Assembly (NCBI RefSeq): GCF_020740795.1
Contig: NC_067286.1
Location: 18,604,350-18,668,349 of the forward strand
Direction of reading: 5' to 3'
DNA: 64,000 bases
Origin: Apus apus
Taxonomy: Eukaryota; Chordata; Aves; Apodiformes; Apodidae
The notes beneath the pieces were generated by a model. It saw nothing but the letters and a program-made list of their open reading frames with translations, made no database searches and was not told the DNA's origin. The position numbers and the translations under genes were made by a program. Shown piece after piece: positions 1 through 10,330 of the stretch (positions are counted from its first letter, which is position 1; each line of letters starts with the position of its first letter).

Positions 1-231
1 GTTTCATAAATGGATATGGGGGAGAAAAGCTTAAAATGCTTTGATTTTGCATGTGGAAGGAATGTTCACCATGCAGAGGTTTTAGCAAGTTCTGTAAAAT
101 GTGTGTGAAATCTTCTAGTAGACCTGTCCCCTGACCTTCACCAGGAATATCTACAGGGCGGTTTTTGTGAAATACCCTGGCTTCCTGTGGCAGTGTAACA
201 AATGCTTAATTTTCAATGCTTTCTCCAACAG

Positions 232-335
232 CTGACCCAAAAGTAGTTTCTTCTCTACTGTTGAAAAATGAGCTTTTTGAAAAAATGAATCTGCTTCGAG
301 AAAGAAAAGTCTTTCTCAAAGCAGATTCAGCAACT
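232..335 (+). CDS. Orphan candidate internal exon (unknown gene)
   Basis: A pyrimidine-rich tract ending in CAG (to 231) precedes an open 104-nt segment that ends exactly at a consensus donor GTGAGT (336). It enters in phase 1 and leaves in phase 0. The encoded stretch is rich in Leu, Lys and Glu and looks helical (key piece NELFEKMNLLRERKVFLK). I do not recognise the protein. No partner exon is visible to the right before RPLP2, so if real it belongs to a gene mostly left of the window, or it is the last spliced exon. PNPLA2, the expected neighbour by mammalian gene order, would be on the other strand, so this is not PNPLA2. A chance ORF with good splice sites remains possible. Confidence 0.35.
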
Positions 336-2120
336 GTGAGTTTCCATCAAAATGATAAACTTTCAGGAAGGAATTTAAAGGTGGTAAGAGGACACCCAGC
401 ACAGGATCAGGTCCATAACTCGAGGTTTAATGGGTCAGAGGGAGAAGATAGAGAAAAATAGAAGAGAAAAAGACCTTTGCCTAGACATAGCTGTAGTCAT
501 ACCATCCTAGCAGCCAGCAGCTGGCACCACAGATTTCAGTCTCATCCCACAGCCCTATGCACAGCAAAACTCATGGAACAGCTCAGTGGCACTGAAACAA
601 ACTCCTTTGTGCATGGGACAAAAGCCCTCCTGAGTAGTGCAACAGGGCAGTTCCTTCCTGTGAAAACATCAGCTTGGCTCTTGCAGTGGCTAAGCAAGGC
701 AATATTGCAGGGTGTGTGGGGGTTACCTGTTACAAAAAACACAAAGAACCACTTTTTCAGTGACCTGAAATGGAGAAACCAGCAAGGAAAGTTTACCTAC
801 CAAACCACAGCCATTACAAGTCTGACATCGGACTAGAGCCAAGACAATTTTTGTTACTATCACAAATATCACTTGAGAGGCAAAGTAGATGAGAGGTACT
901 GGCACTGTCATCTCCTGTTACTCTTTGTTACAGCTAGCACAGAAGGGAAGCAAGGATTAGTTGCTTAAATCCTACCCATTTTGAGGCCCGAGGATCTAAC
1001 TTTCTACTGCTCTCTCCCTTGGTTACTGTGAAGTAACGGGTACTTTCTCTCAGTACACCACAGGGAGACAAAACTGTTTTTCCTACTTGGATTTCACCCA
1101 TCTCTCCTCTCAGTACTTGCCATGCTTTGTCCAATGACTCATAACCAACATAGCTGTATCCCCACCAAAACAATTACGTTAGAAAAGCTTCATAGCATAG
1201 ACTGCTCCAGAACACCTTTTTGACACTACCTGTGGAGACTTGGCATAGAAATATTATCTCATGTGCTGTAAGTATTCTACCTACTTACAGTGACAGCCAA
1301 TGACAGCTGTAGAAGTCAGGGCAAATTGCCTGCCAGAAGCATCTCCTAGAAAGCGAAATTTGCAGTCCTCCCAAGCTGATGAGTTCTTCTGGGCACACCA
1401 GAGTGATTAGTTTCAGTTCTCAAAAAATGCTGTTTTCCTCATAGTTTTTGTTTAGATCAAGGCTATTCATGTCCTGTGTGCCAATAGCTCTACAACCCGA
1501 GTAACAACCACTCAGTATGAAGAGCAGCTCTGCAGTGTTCTTTGTCCCATGAAGAACACGATGAAGTTTTTGTTTTTTTTTTGTTACAGACTGTATGTTA
1601 AGCATATGGATGTAACGTGAAATCCAAGCATAGTCAAGCATTGCTGTTGTTCCTAGATCTTGTACAACTGACTCAGCAACGACATTGGTGCTTTTAGGTA
1701 TTTATGAAAACTAATTACTGTAACTAGCCCTGAAATTATGTTTCTGGACTAACTCAGACCTCCTGTCCATTCTGTTTCACATGTTCTGGACTTGATTAAA
1801 CAGATCCTGATAAAGTGTCCTTTTACTGCTAAATAGATGGGACTCTCCTGAGAAACCAGAAGAGAAAAATATTATGGAGAAGGTGAACTTAAGTCAACAT
1901 CAGGTAGATTCAACTTCCACATACTGTTTTAGAAATAGGAGTGTCAAAACAAGCATTCAAGTTCACAGAAGCTCAGCCATTTCTTAAGTACCATGTGCCA
2001 AGACTTGTCATAAAATTCACATACCTGTTTCAGACAGAGACAAAAAGCTTTATGAGTGCTATTTTAAGAACATCTGTCTGAATCTAATAGCATTTGTATG
2101 TATACAATAAACTCAAAAAA
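336..2120. other. Intergenic stretch, nothing recognised
   Basis: About 1.8 kb of AT-rich sequence with short unrelated open frames on both strands. I see no splice-framed coding exon, RNA gene or recognisable repeat. The RPLP2 cleavage site is expected at its right edge. Confidence 0.5.
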
Positions 2121-2138
2121 CAATTTAAAACAAAGAAT

Positions 2139-2144
2139 TTTAAT
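2139..2144 (-). terminator. RPLP2 poly(A) signal (ATTAAA variant)
   Basis: TTTAAT on the + strand reads ATTAAA on the minus strand, 21 nt after the RPLP2 stop codon. No canonical AATAAA is present in the minus-strand 3' UTR. This implies a very short 3' UTR, normal for ribosomal protein genes, with cleavage near 2115-2125. Confidence 0.6.
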
Positions 2145-2164
2145 AATTTCTCTAAACCAAACAA

Positions 2165-2241
2165 TTAATCAAACAGGCCAAATCCCATGTCATCATCAGA
2201 TTCTTCAGATTCCTCTTTCTTCTCTTCTTTCTTCTCCTCAG
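2165..2241 (-). CDS. RPLP2: RPLP2 last exon (charged tail and stop)
   Basis: Acceptor TTCTTCCAG, then the Glu/Lys stretch and the conserved C-terminal SDDDMGFGLFD, ending in TAA at 2167-2165. This tail is the contact point for eEF2 and is also the target of ricin-type ribosome-inactivating proteins in the family. Confidence 0.97.
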
Positions 2242-5200
2242 CTGGAAGAAAAAAAAATACCAAGCCTTTGGTCAGTATTTACATGTTTCGCACCACGGAT
2301 CTTCAAGATACATGTTTTAGTGTTTTCAGCTTCCATGGCTCATCTCATTCCCTTTCAATAGCAAATACAAACACCAAAGGGACACTGACACTGCTATTGA
2401 AGGGATGTGCTTTACACAGTGAAGCCTGTTCGATAATCAGTTGTAAGCCAGACCAATCCGAAGCTGGATAAAGAACAAATGCTTCTGACTGCCCAAAGGA
2501 AAAGTAACTATTCAGTTTACTCTTCAATCACATAGTAAACTGTGGAAAAGCTTTGAAATTTAGTCTCAATTGTTAAGATTTTAACAGAGCAAAGCAGAGA
2601 TGTCCTGTAACAATGCCTCTCTACCCATACTCACCGGCAGCAGGGGCAGCAGCTGCAGCAGGAGCAGCAGAGCCCCCTCCAGCAGAGACTGTCACAGCTC
2701 CCCCAGCTGGCATGCTGGCAAGTTTTCCATTACCTAAGTAGGACAGAAGAGAAAGTATTTAAACACCAAGCACAGAGGTACAGTGAAAAGGAAGAGAAAT
2801 TAAGAGTGCAGAAAAAAAGACACTATGTCTCAAGGGCTGAACCGAAAACTATTAGCTGCAAGAAAGAGGCTGCACCCATTATAAGAAAGTATAAACTATT
2901 CTGTGAAAAAAATCTCAAGAGTTTAAGATTCACAAAGGCTTACCCAGAGAGCACTGACAGGACACATTATTGGCAAGTTTTCTTCTGTACATAGTTTACT
3001 ATTTTTTTTCTGAAACATAGTATATATAAAAATAGTGGCAAGCACATCCAATTTTATACATACAGAAAAACTGCATGTTTTCTGCATACAGCACAATAGC
3101 CCAGAAACTGATAATCTCAATATACCTCAAAAATAACATATAGACAGCACTAATCTCCCTCTTTTTTTTTTTTTTTTTTTTTTTTACAGTATAGAGAACT
3201 GTGAGGGTATGACTGGATCACACTTACAGGACAGAAGGGGGTGGGGGAGGATGTATTTATGCCAAAGAGTACAGTATTTAAAACAAATTCTCCAGCAGCC
3301 TGTGAACCCTACTGCATCTCCTTTGAGATTAGCAAACTGTCTGCTGATTTATGCTTCTTTGGAAAGCTACACAGTTCTCTGGCATCTGCCTTTCACATAC
3401 CAAGGCTCCCTTGGCATTCAGAGGTCACGTACACAGTATGCTTGCCTGTATTCCAATTTCTGGGAATCAGTTTCTAAATAATTCCGTGTTACATCAAGCT
3501 CTAATAAGCTAGCCAAGTAAACAAACATGTTTCATATGCATGTCAGTATATTCCAGAAAACAATTTATTTGAAGTATTACAGAAAGAGATACTTTAAGTG
3601 TGTTGTAAGCACAAGCACAAGGTCTCCCTTAGGTCTTCAGACCACACATAGAAATGTCCAGTTCCTGCTTGTAACAGCAAGGCCAAGTAAAAGTGCTGGC
3701 AACCTTTGAGCAAATATATGCCTAAATGTTCTCTTGCACCTACACACTTGCAAAAATTATATAAACTAATTAATCAGAAACCTTCGCACTACCTCAGCTC
3801 TGCTTTATTTCAGGCCTATGACCCAGTCAATTAATGTTAAAAGTTCCAACTTTGGTAAGAGCCAGCAGCTCCACCAGCACAAGCTTCTACAGAAGTCAGC
3901 ACTCAAGAGTCCCATCTTAGAGAAAAGGAACTGCCAAACTTGGGGACGTCCGGAAGAGATGTGTACTGCAAAATCTTGTATTATTGCAGAGGATATAACT
4001 ATACTGTGAACTAACACTTACTTACATTTAACAGTCTGTTCTTCCTGTTATACAGTGCATACAAGTGGGTAAACACAAAGAAAAAAAAAATCTCGCAGAG
4101 AACATGAAGGACAGCTAGTTATTTCTCTGATCAAGATGTCCAGAAAACTATTATCATGAGCAGACTACCAGTAAGCTCATCTATGCTTAAGTTTTCCAGT
4201 TTAATGTAGTCCACAAGCGAAACCCAGCAGGTACTGCCACCAACTTGCAGGGAATTAGAATGGACCTGGATGTCAAGTCATTTCAGCAGGGATCCATCAC
4301 AGAAGTTCTCAGGGAGCTGGCAGCAATTCTGTGCTCTCAAGTCTAAGTTATCAGAGTAGTAGAGGCAATTAACTGTGACACTCAAGAAACTGTGCTTACC
4401 CTGTGCAATGACATCCTCGATGTTTTTTCCATTCAGTTCACTAATAACCTATGTGAATTAAGTTTAGAATGTTAATAGTTTTGAAACAGCATGAGTATAA
4501 GCTACATTTAAACAAGTACTGATGAATCATCATGTGCGATACCTCCATTCAGCTGCTTATAGTCCTAACATTCCGTATTTCTCAATGGAAGGAACAGGAT
4601 ATTAAAATGAAAACTTCAGCTAAATCTTTTAATACTTTTCTCTGAAAGCTTTTTCAGAAAATCTGATACAATACATTCATAATGAATACAAGGACCTTGC
4701 AGAAAGGATACACAGATGTTGCAGAACTAGGAAACTCTACTAACAGTATGTTAGTCACTGAAGGACTGTTAACATACCTTGCTTAGTACCCACTGGGATG
4801 CTCAGAAGCACGGGGGCCTAGACCAAAACCTCTTCCTAGCTTTACCAAATGTTACAGTCAAGCTGGCTTTTGCATGCTTGCACTGAACCAGAGTCACAAC
4901 TTCAGTTTTACTACCATTTTTGTGTAGCCAGGGACAAAGAAAGCAAAACAGAAGCACAAAAATTGCTAAAGGAAGCAAGCTCTTGAGAAAGGAGAATAAT
5001 ACAGACCTTACTCATGAGTCCTTGCTACCAGCAGTCAGAGCTGGACAATGCAATGTCACCAAAACCAAGGGATTTTAACCAAAACCTTTTAAAGAGGCAC
5101 TTCCTACTTACAGCATGCGATCTGTAAAATGCTGTGCCTGTGTGCTTGCTTCTCTGGAAGGAAGGTGTCTTAGAGAATTCACTAGATTTATATTGGCATG

Positions 5201-6284
5201 ATACAGCCAATGCAAACAGAAAAGGTTTAATTAATCATAACCAAAACAAATTCCAGAGAAGCTTTCTGGATATTGGAGGATCAGAGAAAACTTATTTATG
5301 AAGGTATTAAACAAACCAAAGCCAAAAGACCTGGTGTTTAAAGAGGAGTACCATGATTTCAAACCAACATCCCATACCATAATAAGGATGCTGTTGGCTC
5401 AGTCAGCTTAACATTTGGTTGGGCCTATGGCAAAACACTGTCTCCAGCTGGGAAAGTAACTTTTTTCCTGCATCACTCTGAAAACAGGCCATAAATAAAA
5501 ACACTGGGAAGGTGGTAAGACCATTTATGTTTTGAGTTTTTTTGTTTCCATGGCCATTTATTTTGAAGTCCACAAGGCTAATAATTCTAAGATACTCTGT
5601 TCTTAAATAGCCCTGTTTTTTAACACAATATCAACAATGATTTCAGAAGTCTCCCTATGCATCACTACTGAATACCAGTACTGTCCATGTTGTGATTTGT
5701 TTACATTTCTTGATGAACAAATGCTTCTTTGCAGTAGAACAATTATTTTATTACAGAGTATCAGTGTTTGCTTTGAGCCAATACAGACCAAAACCAAAAC
5801 TAAACATTAAGTGCAAATTATAGGTTATGTCAGAATAGAGCTTCTTTTCAATACATACTTATCTGTAGCTACCATCCCATTGAAATTTACTAGATTGAAC
5901 AGTAAGGAGTCAACAACTGACAAGACAGGAGGAGGACAGGTGTAAAGTAAGAAAGCCAGAGATCAGAAAAATAGTTGTAAAAATATCTCCAGATGCTTAT
6001 CCAGTGTATTAGTAATCACACATGTAATAATCAGCAAAGGTCTGAGCAAAATAAGCCTAGATCAATGCACTGCAACTAGAGAAACACTGAAGCCCAGGAA
6101 ACAGCTCTAATGTCTGATGCTGACTGGGACAGGCCCAGCTGGAATTAAGAGGCAATGCCACCTTGTTCATTCGTTCATCATCTGTCTCAATCCCGACGCT
6201 GTCGAGGATCTTTTTCAAGTCCTTTGATGTAGGAGACTCGTTGCCACCGAGGACTGCTAGAAGGTAAGCTGCGACGTAACGCAT
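2165..6284 (-). CDS. RPLP2: 60S acidic ribosomal protein P2 (RPLP2), complete, 4 coding exons
   Basis: RPLP2 forms heterodimers with P1 that bind P0 in the lateral stalk of the large ribosomal subunit, where they recruit translational GTPases. Minus-strand coding exons are 6284-6162, 4448-4400, 2733-2635 and 2241-2165, all with GT-AG introns and compatible phases (0, 1, 1). They total 348 nt, or 115 residues plus stop, the same length as human P2. Visible features are the N-terminal dimerisation helices (starts MRYVAAYLLAVLGGN), a Gly/Ala/Pro hinge, a charged Glu/Lys run and the invariant C-terminal tail SDDDMGFGLFD bound by elongation factors. All exons are intact, so this is a functional gene, not one of the common processed pseudogenes. 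It lies head to head with PIDD1, as in mammals. Confidence 0.98.
2635..2733 (-). CDS. RPLP2: RPLP2 coding exon 3 (Ala/Gly hinge)
   Basis: A 99-nt exon with both introns in phase 1. It encodes GNGKLASMPAGGAVTVSAGG followed by an Ala/Pro-rich hinge. Donor GTGAGT; acceptor CTACTTAG. Confidence 0.96.
4202..4340 (-). ncRNA. Candidate H/ACA box snoRNA in RPLP2 intron (SNORA52 position)
   Basis: On the minus strand, about 60 nt after the exon-2 donor, a roughly 139-nt segment has the H/ACA layout. A first hairpin has paired arms CACAGAA/TTCTGTG plus AGCA/TGCT near its base. It is followed by an H box AAATGA (4283-4278), then a second hairpin closed by GTCCA/TGGAC (arms about 4264-4260 and 4213-4209), then ACA at 4207-4205 three bases from the proposed 3' end. 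In mammals an RPLP2 intron hosts SNORA52, an H/ACA RNA of similar size. The fold was made by eye, and the first hairpin lacks a symmetric guide pocket, so identity with SNORA52 is inference. Confidence 0.5.
4400..4448 (-). CDS. RPLP2: RPLP2 coding exon 2
   Basis: A 49-nt exon encoding VISELNGKNIEDVIAQ plus the first base of a Gly codon. Donor GTAAGC; acceptor CACATAG. The sequence is nearly identical to the mammalian protein over this stretch. Confidence 0.97.
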
Positions 6285-6285
6285 C
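6162..6285 (-). CDS. RPLP2: RPLP2 first coding exon (start codon)
   Basis: Acceptor TTTTCCAG is followed by one UTR base and then ATG at 6284-6282. The first 41 codons encode the helical N-terminal dimerisation domain and end at AAG before donor GTGGCA. The ATG one base after the acceptor is the only start giving the family N-terminus MRYVA. Confidence 0.97.
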
Positions 6286-6827
6286 CTGGAAAACAAGAAA
6301 CTGCCTCTTCAGTGTTAACGATGTAGCTACGTGTCCGGAGGAAGCTTATCACCTCGCTGGAGGAAGCAAACCTCACCCTCCCAGCTATAATCGTTTTGCT
6401 GTACTTTTAAATGGAAACCCACAACACGCGAAGCCGCGTACCGATCTCCTGCCAGCCCGGGGTCCAGAGCTCCCGTTAAGCCCCGCAAGGCCCCGGCGGC
6501 TCCTGCCCCGCGCCGGCCTCCGCGGCGCCTAAGGCGCAAGACGCCGGCCCGGCCTACCTCTGCCAGCACCACACGTCTCTCCCCAAAACAGGCGGTACCG
6601 CGGCCTTCCAAACACTCCTCGTGTCCCGGACGGCGTCCCCGCCCAGTCCGCCCAGCGTTCGCCTGGGCCTTTCCCGTCCCTCCACCGGCGCAGGCCGCGA
6701 GAGCACATGGCGGCCACTCGCCCCACCCTCTGACCCAAAGCGGTCTCGGCCAAGCCCCCGTGGCGGTAGCGGGCGCGCCGGTAGCGCCCGTTCCTGCAGG
6801 GAAGGGGAGAAAAGGACGCACGCTTAC

Positions 6828-6900
6828 TTGGAAAGAGGCGGCGGTGCGGGAGAGGCCCGGGAGGTGCGTTCGCTCCGGCGGCGCGACAGCGAAAAGGAAG
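6828..6900 (-). promoter_or_regulatory. RPLP2: RPLP2 5' UTR exon 1 with TOP motif
   Basis: Reading the minus strand, CCTTCCTTTTCGCTG near 6902-6888 is a terminal-oligopyrimidine (TOP) start, the mTOR-responsive signature of ribosomal protein mRNAs. The exon then runs about 70 nt to CTTTCCAA before a consensus donor GTAAGC (6827-6822). The exact first base (about 6896-6900) cannot be set from sequence alone. Confidence 0.75.
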
Positions 6901-7176
6901 GGGCGGCCCAACGGCAACGCCTTCCTCTCGCCACCCCTCAGTAACGCGCGCTGCCATTGGGCAGGCTGGCGGGGCGGACAGGCCAATGGGAGGCGCTGCT
7001 GCTGCCCCCCTCACGGCTGCCGAGGGGCCTGCGCGGCGGCGCCGGGTGCTGCGTCCGCGCCCGCCGCGGGGCCGGGGCCGCCTCCCCGGTTCTTGGTGGT
7101 GGTTTTGCCGCAAACGGCGGCACGCGCGGGGTCTGGGCCACGCCACTCGCCCCGCCCGAGGCAGCGTGGCCTCACG

Positions 7177-7194
7177 GGAAGTGCAAGCACTTCC
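7177..7194. promoter_or_regulatory. Facing ETS-site inverted repeat
   Basis: GGAAGTGCAAGCACTTCC is an 8-bp perfect inverted repeat around an AA spacer. Each arm is a GGAAGTG ETS/GABP core. A further CCGGGAAG follows at about 7198-7205. It lies on the PIDD1 side of the CpG island, so it may mark the PIDD1 core promoter. Confidence 0.5.
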
Positions 7195-8019
7195 ACCCGG
7201 GAAGCACTGAGGAGAAGCCCTCCGCAGGGGGAGGGCGGCCTCCTGCTCCGGGAGGGCGGGTAGTTAGAACCCAGCAGCAAGGTCTTACCGTGGCGTCGCG
7301 GAAGTCACCGCCCGCGCTCGCTTGGCCAGGCTTCTTTCTGTATTAAGAAAATGAATAGAAGTGAAAAGCTAACGTTGTACAGAAATGCACAAGACCCAAG
7401 TAAACCAGGACCAGTGCGGCAGCGGGACTGTGAGGGGGCTTTGGCTATCCTTCCCTGGCTGCCCTGAAGGCTCCCCATAAACCCCTGGTGCCAGTGAGAG
7501 CACCCTCCGTGACTGGTGCCACCAGAAAACAACCTGGCTCCCTGGTTTATAGCTGCAGAAGTGCTTCAGAGAAGCACCGAGGGGTTCGTGTTTGCCCCGT
7601 GAGCGAAGAGGCGCTTCCCTCGGGTCACGCTGCAGCCTGTGCTCAGCTCTGAGCAAGGGTCACTTCCCATGGCATGAATGCAGCAGCCCTGCCGTCTCAC
7701 AGCACAGAGGCACCAGCTGGAAACTTGCTGCTACAGAAAAACCTAGCTTTGGGCCCTCTGGGTGAAACAGAGAGGAGTATAAACGCTGTGAGGCCTTCCC
7801 AGCATGTGGTGTGTCGGACTGCTAGATGAGGGCACCTTCCCAGGAGCGCACAGGCAGCGCGGCCTAGCCGTGGCAAAGTCCTGTGGCTCTGGGCTCTGCA
7901 GCACCCAGCCCTGTGCTCTTCTGGGCTTGTAGTCTCGGCTCCTGCTATGCTTTTCCTCCCTGAATTTGCAGCAAATGAGCACACCACCAGGAGCTGCCCG
8001 TGCCTCCCGTCCCCTACAG

Positions 8020-8084
8020 GCTGAGCTCATGTGAGCACCGGGAACCTGCACCGGCACAGGCTGGGGTGTCGAGGCCATGGCGAT
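8020..8084 (+). other. Possible alternative PIDD1 5' UTR exon
   Basis: A 65-nt segment is bracketed by an acceptor-like CCCCTACAG (to 8019) and a strong donor GTGAGTAAAA (8085), at the start of a second GC-rich patch (about 8,000-8,560). It contains a Kozak-like ATGGCGAT. Splicing it to the first PIDD1 coding exon at 9973 would put that ATG out of frame and reach a stop quickly, so it would be non-coding or a uORF. Confidence 0.25.
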
Positions 8085-9884
8085 GTGAGTAAAACCTCCT
8101 TTTGTGACATTTTCATAACAGCAGGATGCCTGCGCTTCGTTCCCCAGAGACGCCTTTCTCTGGTCCCGCGGCATCCGGCACCTCCTCCGGCCCGGCCCGC
8201 CCCGGCAGCGCAGCGCGCCTGCAAACTTTGCAGGAAGTTCCTGGGCTGAGCCGAGCCAAAGCGAGCACGCCCGGGTTTTCGGGACTCGGGTTTTGTGTGT
8301 CAGGGACCGGGTGTGGAGAGGGTGAGACAAGCGTGGCCGTGCTCAGCGGGGCAGAGTGCGTGTGGTGTGGCTGTTCGGTGTTTTGTCCTGCCGGGGGAGG
8401 GCCCTGGGCTCTGTCGGTGTGGGGTAGCTGGGGCTGGCGGCAGGGCAAGTGGGAACAGCCTGGGGCGAGTGTGCTGATGGGAACGTGTGCCTGCCTGTAC
8501 GCCTGTGCACAAGGGTGTCTGCCCGTTGCCTGTACGGACGCCTGAGGTTGTGTTTGTAGTCGCTGAGCCTCTCCAGCCTCGCCAGTTCAGAGCTGCCTTC
8601 TTTCCTTCCCCATTGATAGCTTTACAAAGCTATAGCAGGTGGTATTTTTGCTTACACTCTTTCTGAGTCTCAATTAAACTAGCATACTGTGTGAATATCA
8701 TGAGTTCTTTTTAATATCTGCCATGGATCTAACAGGCTATTTAGGAGTAAGTGAGGTGCGTATGTATTGTGTACAGCCTTTTGTAAGAAATGTCTTTTTA
8801 CTAAAGCAGTAGTTTCCACTTATTTGTTCTTCCTGTCCTAAGCTGTTCATAAGGTTTTTTTCCTTGAGAGACCCAAGTCTGATGCCTATGCACAGACAGT
8901 GCCTTGGGAACATCAGGGCTGCCATGTTGCAGAGGTTAACATTAAAAAGCAATGCTCCTCAGGGTGTTGCAGGGGCATTAGCTTGCTTCTGCTGGCCTTA
9001 GACAATAAGCTGTTACAAGTTTTTTGTAGTTTTGCATCACTCACTCAAAATAAACTCAGAAGTATGTGGCTCCTGGTATAAAAAAAACATGATGCCTCTG
9101 CTTATCTTTGTACTACCAGTGTGCTATGATGATAGTGACTGATTTTGAGAATCCTAGGTGGATAAGGGCTTCCTCACACTAAGGAGCCAGAGGAATAATA
9201 AATTTTTTCAAATCTCATACCTCTCCTCCTTTAGGCTTAAATCCTTCTTAGTATGCACTATTTGATATCTACTTTTCCTCTTTCTCTTTATGCATGGAGG
9301 GTGCTATGACGGGAGGAAACATGGCTTTGAACCTGGTTTGCTACATTAGAACATCTCTGTGAAGGCAAATCTGCAAGAGCCCCCATTCCACTGTGCAGTC
9401 CAGTGCTGCTGTGCCGTGGAAGTGTCTTTTCTAATCCCCTCCCTAGCCCTGACACATTTGCTCTGCTGTCCTTTGCCTGTTTTCATCTGCACTTTTATCC
9501 CATTGGCGCCCAGTTTCACAACTGGATTCCATGAGGACCTGTCACAGCCTCTGAGTAGCCTCTGGGCTCTGCTCCTGGCTCAGCTCTCCCTGCCCTGGTT
9601 CCCTTCCACTTGTAAAGTTTCCTTCTGAGGCACTTGGAAATCTGCATAAGGCATAGGCATTTACATTTATATCTTTTAAAATTAGCACTGCTGTTTATTT
9701 TGATGGTGGGTAATTGCTCCATTCCCTGATGAGATGTCATATGGGAAAACAGAGGGCTTCTCTAGGAGTCTCCATGGCATCTGTCACATTGCATTTCTGT
9801 GCCCTCTGCCCACAAAGATTTCAGTAGCATGTGTAATCACTCCTGCCCTCTTGCTTTTTCCAGCTGCGCTGGGGTGGAGGGGTC

Positions 9885-9957
9885 TTCACACAGTTGTTTT
9901 GGTTGGAAAAGACGTTTAATATTTTCAAGTCCAACCATTAACCTAGCATCATGCACT
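9885..9957 (-). repeat. CR1 LINE 3'-end fragment
   Basis: GGTTGGAAAAGACGTTTAAT and CAAGTCCAACCATTAACCTA are the reverse complement of the conserved CR1 3' end. It lies directly upstream of the acceptor of the first PIDD1 coding exon. Confidence 0.65.
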
Positions 9958-10056
9958 TGTTTTCTCTTTCAGAGCTACCTTTCCTTCTCCTCCTTGTGGT
10001 GCTGCGGGTGCCTGCCTCCCTGGCAAGTCAGAGCATGTCCAGACTGTGTGGAAAAG

Positions 10057-10330
10057 ATGCAAAAGATGGCAGAGCTGCTGACGCTTGGGGACGAGTGCAG
10101 GGAGGGGGCTTCGGGGACTTCTGCGCTTGCTGGCTCCTGTCTTGCGGACAACAGGCTGAACCTGGATGTTTATCCTGACGGCTGCTGCCGGTTCCTCCAG
10201 CTGTTCAAGGGGCGACCAGAAGAGGTGGTCCAGGTGGAGTTCCTCCGGCTCAGCAGCAACGATCACCTCCTTGGCACCACACTGAGCATCCTTCCTCATC
10301 TGCAGCACATAAAGTCCCTGGTGCTCAAAG
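10057..10330 (+). CDS. PIDD1: PIDD1 coding exon 1
   Basis: The exon proper begins at 9973 after TTTCTCTTTCAG. Coding starts at the first in-frame ATG of the exon. The conserved part begins [12 protein letters not shown] and ends SLVLKG before donor GTAAAT (10331). Residues 1-91, ending in phase 1. Confidence 0.9.

Larger units (their letters stand above)
6440..7310. promoter_or_regulatory. CpG island, bidirectional RPLP2/PIDD1 promoter
   Basis: GC- and CpG-dense sequence between the 5' ends of two divergent genes. Visible elements are CCAAT boxes in opposite orientations (ATTGG 6956-6960, CCAAT 6983-6987), a GC box GGGGCGG (6971-6977) between them, and no TATA box. This is the usual composition of a bidirectional housekeeping promoter. 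The many long open frames here are GC-rich artefacts, not genes. Confidence 0.8.

Noticed and set aside
6327-7346. Several long open frames on both strands in the CpG island
   Set aside because: They overlap in every frame, are Arg/Pro/Gly-rich, and coincide with the promoter and 5' UTR of RPLP2; typical of stop-poor GC-rich DNA.
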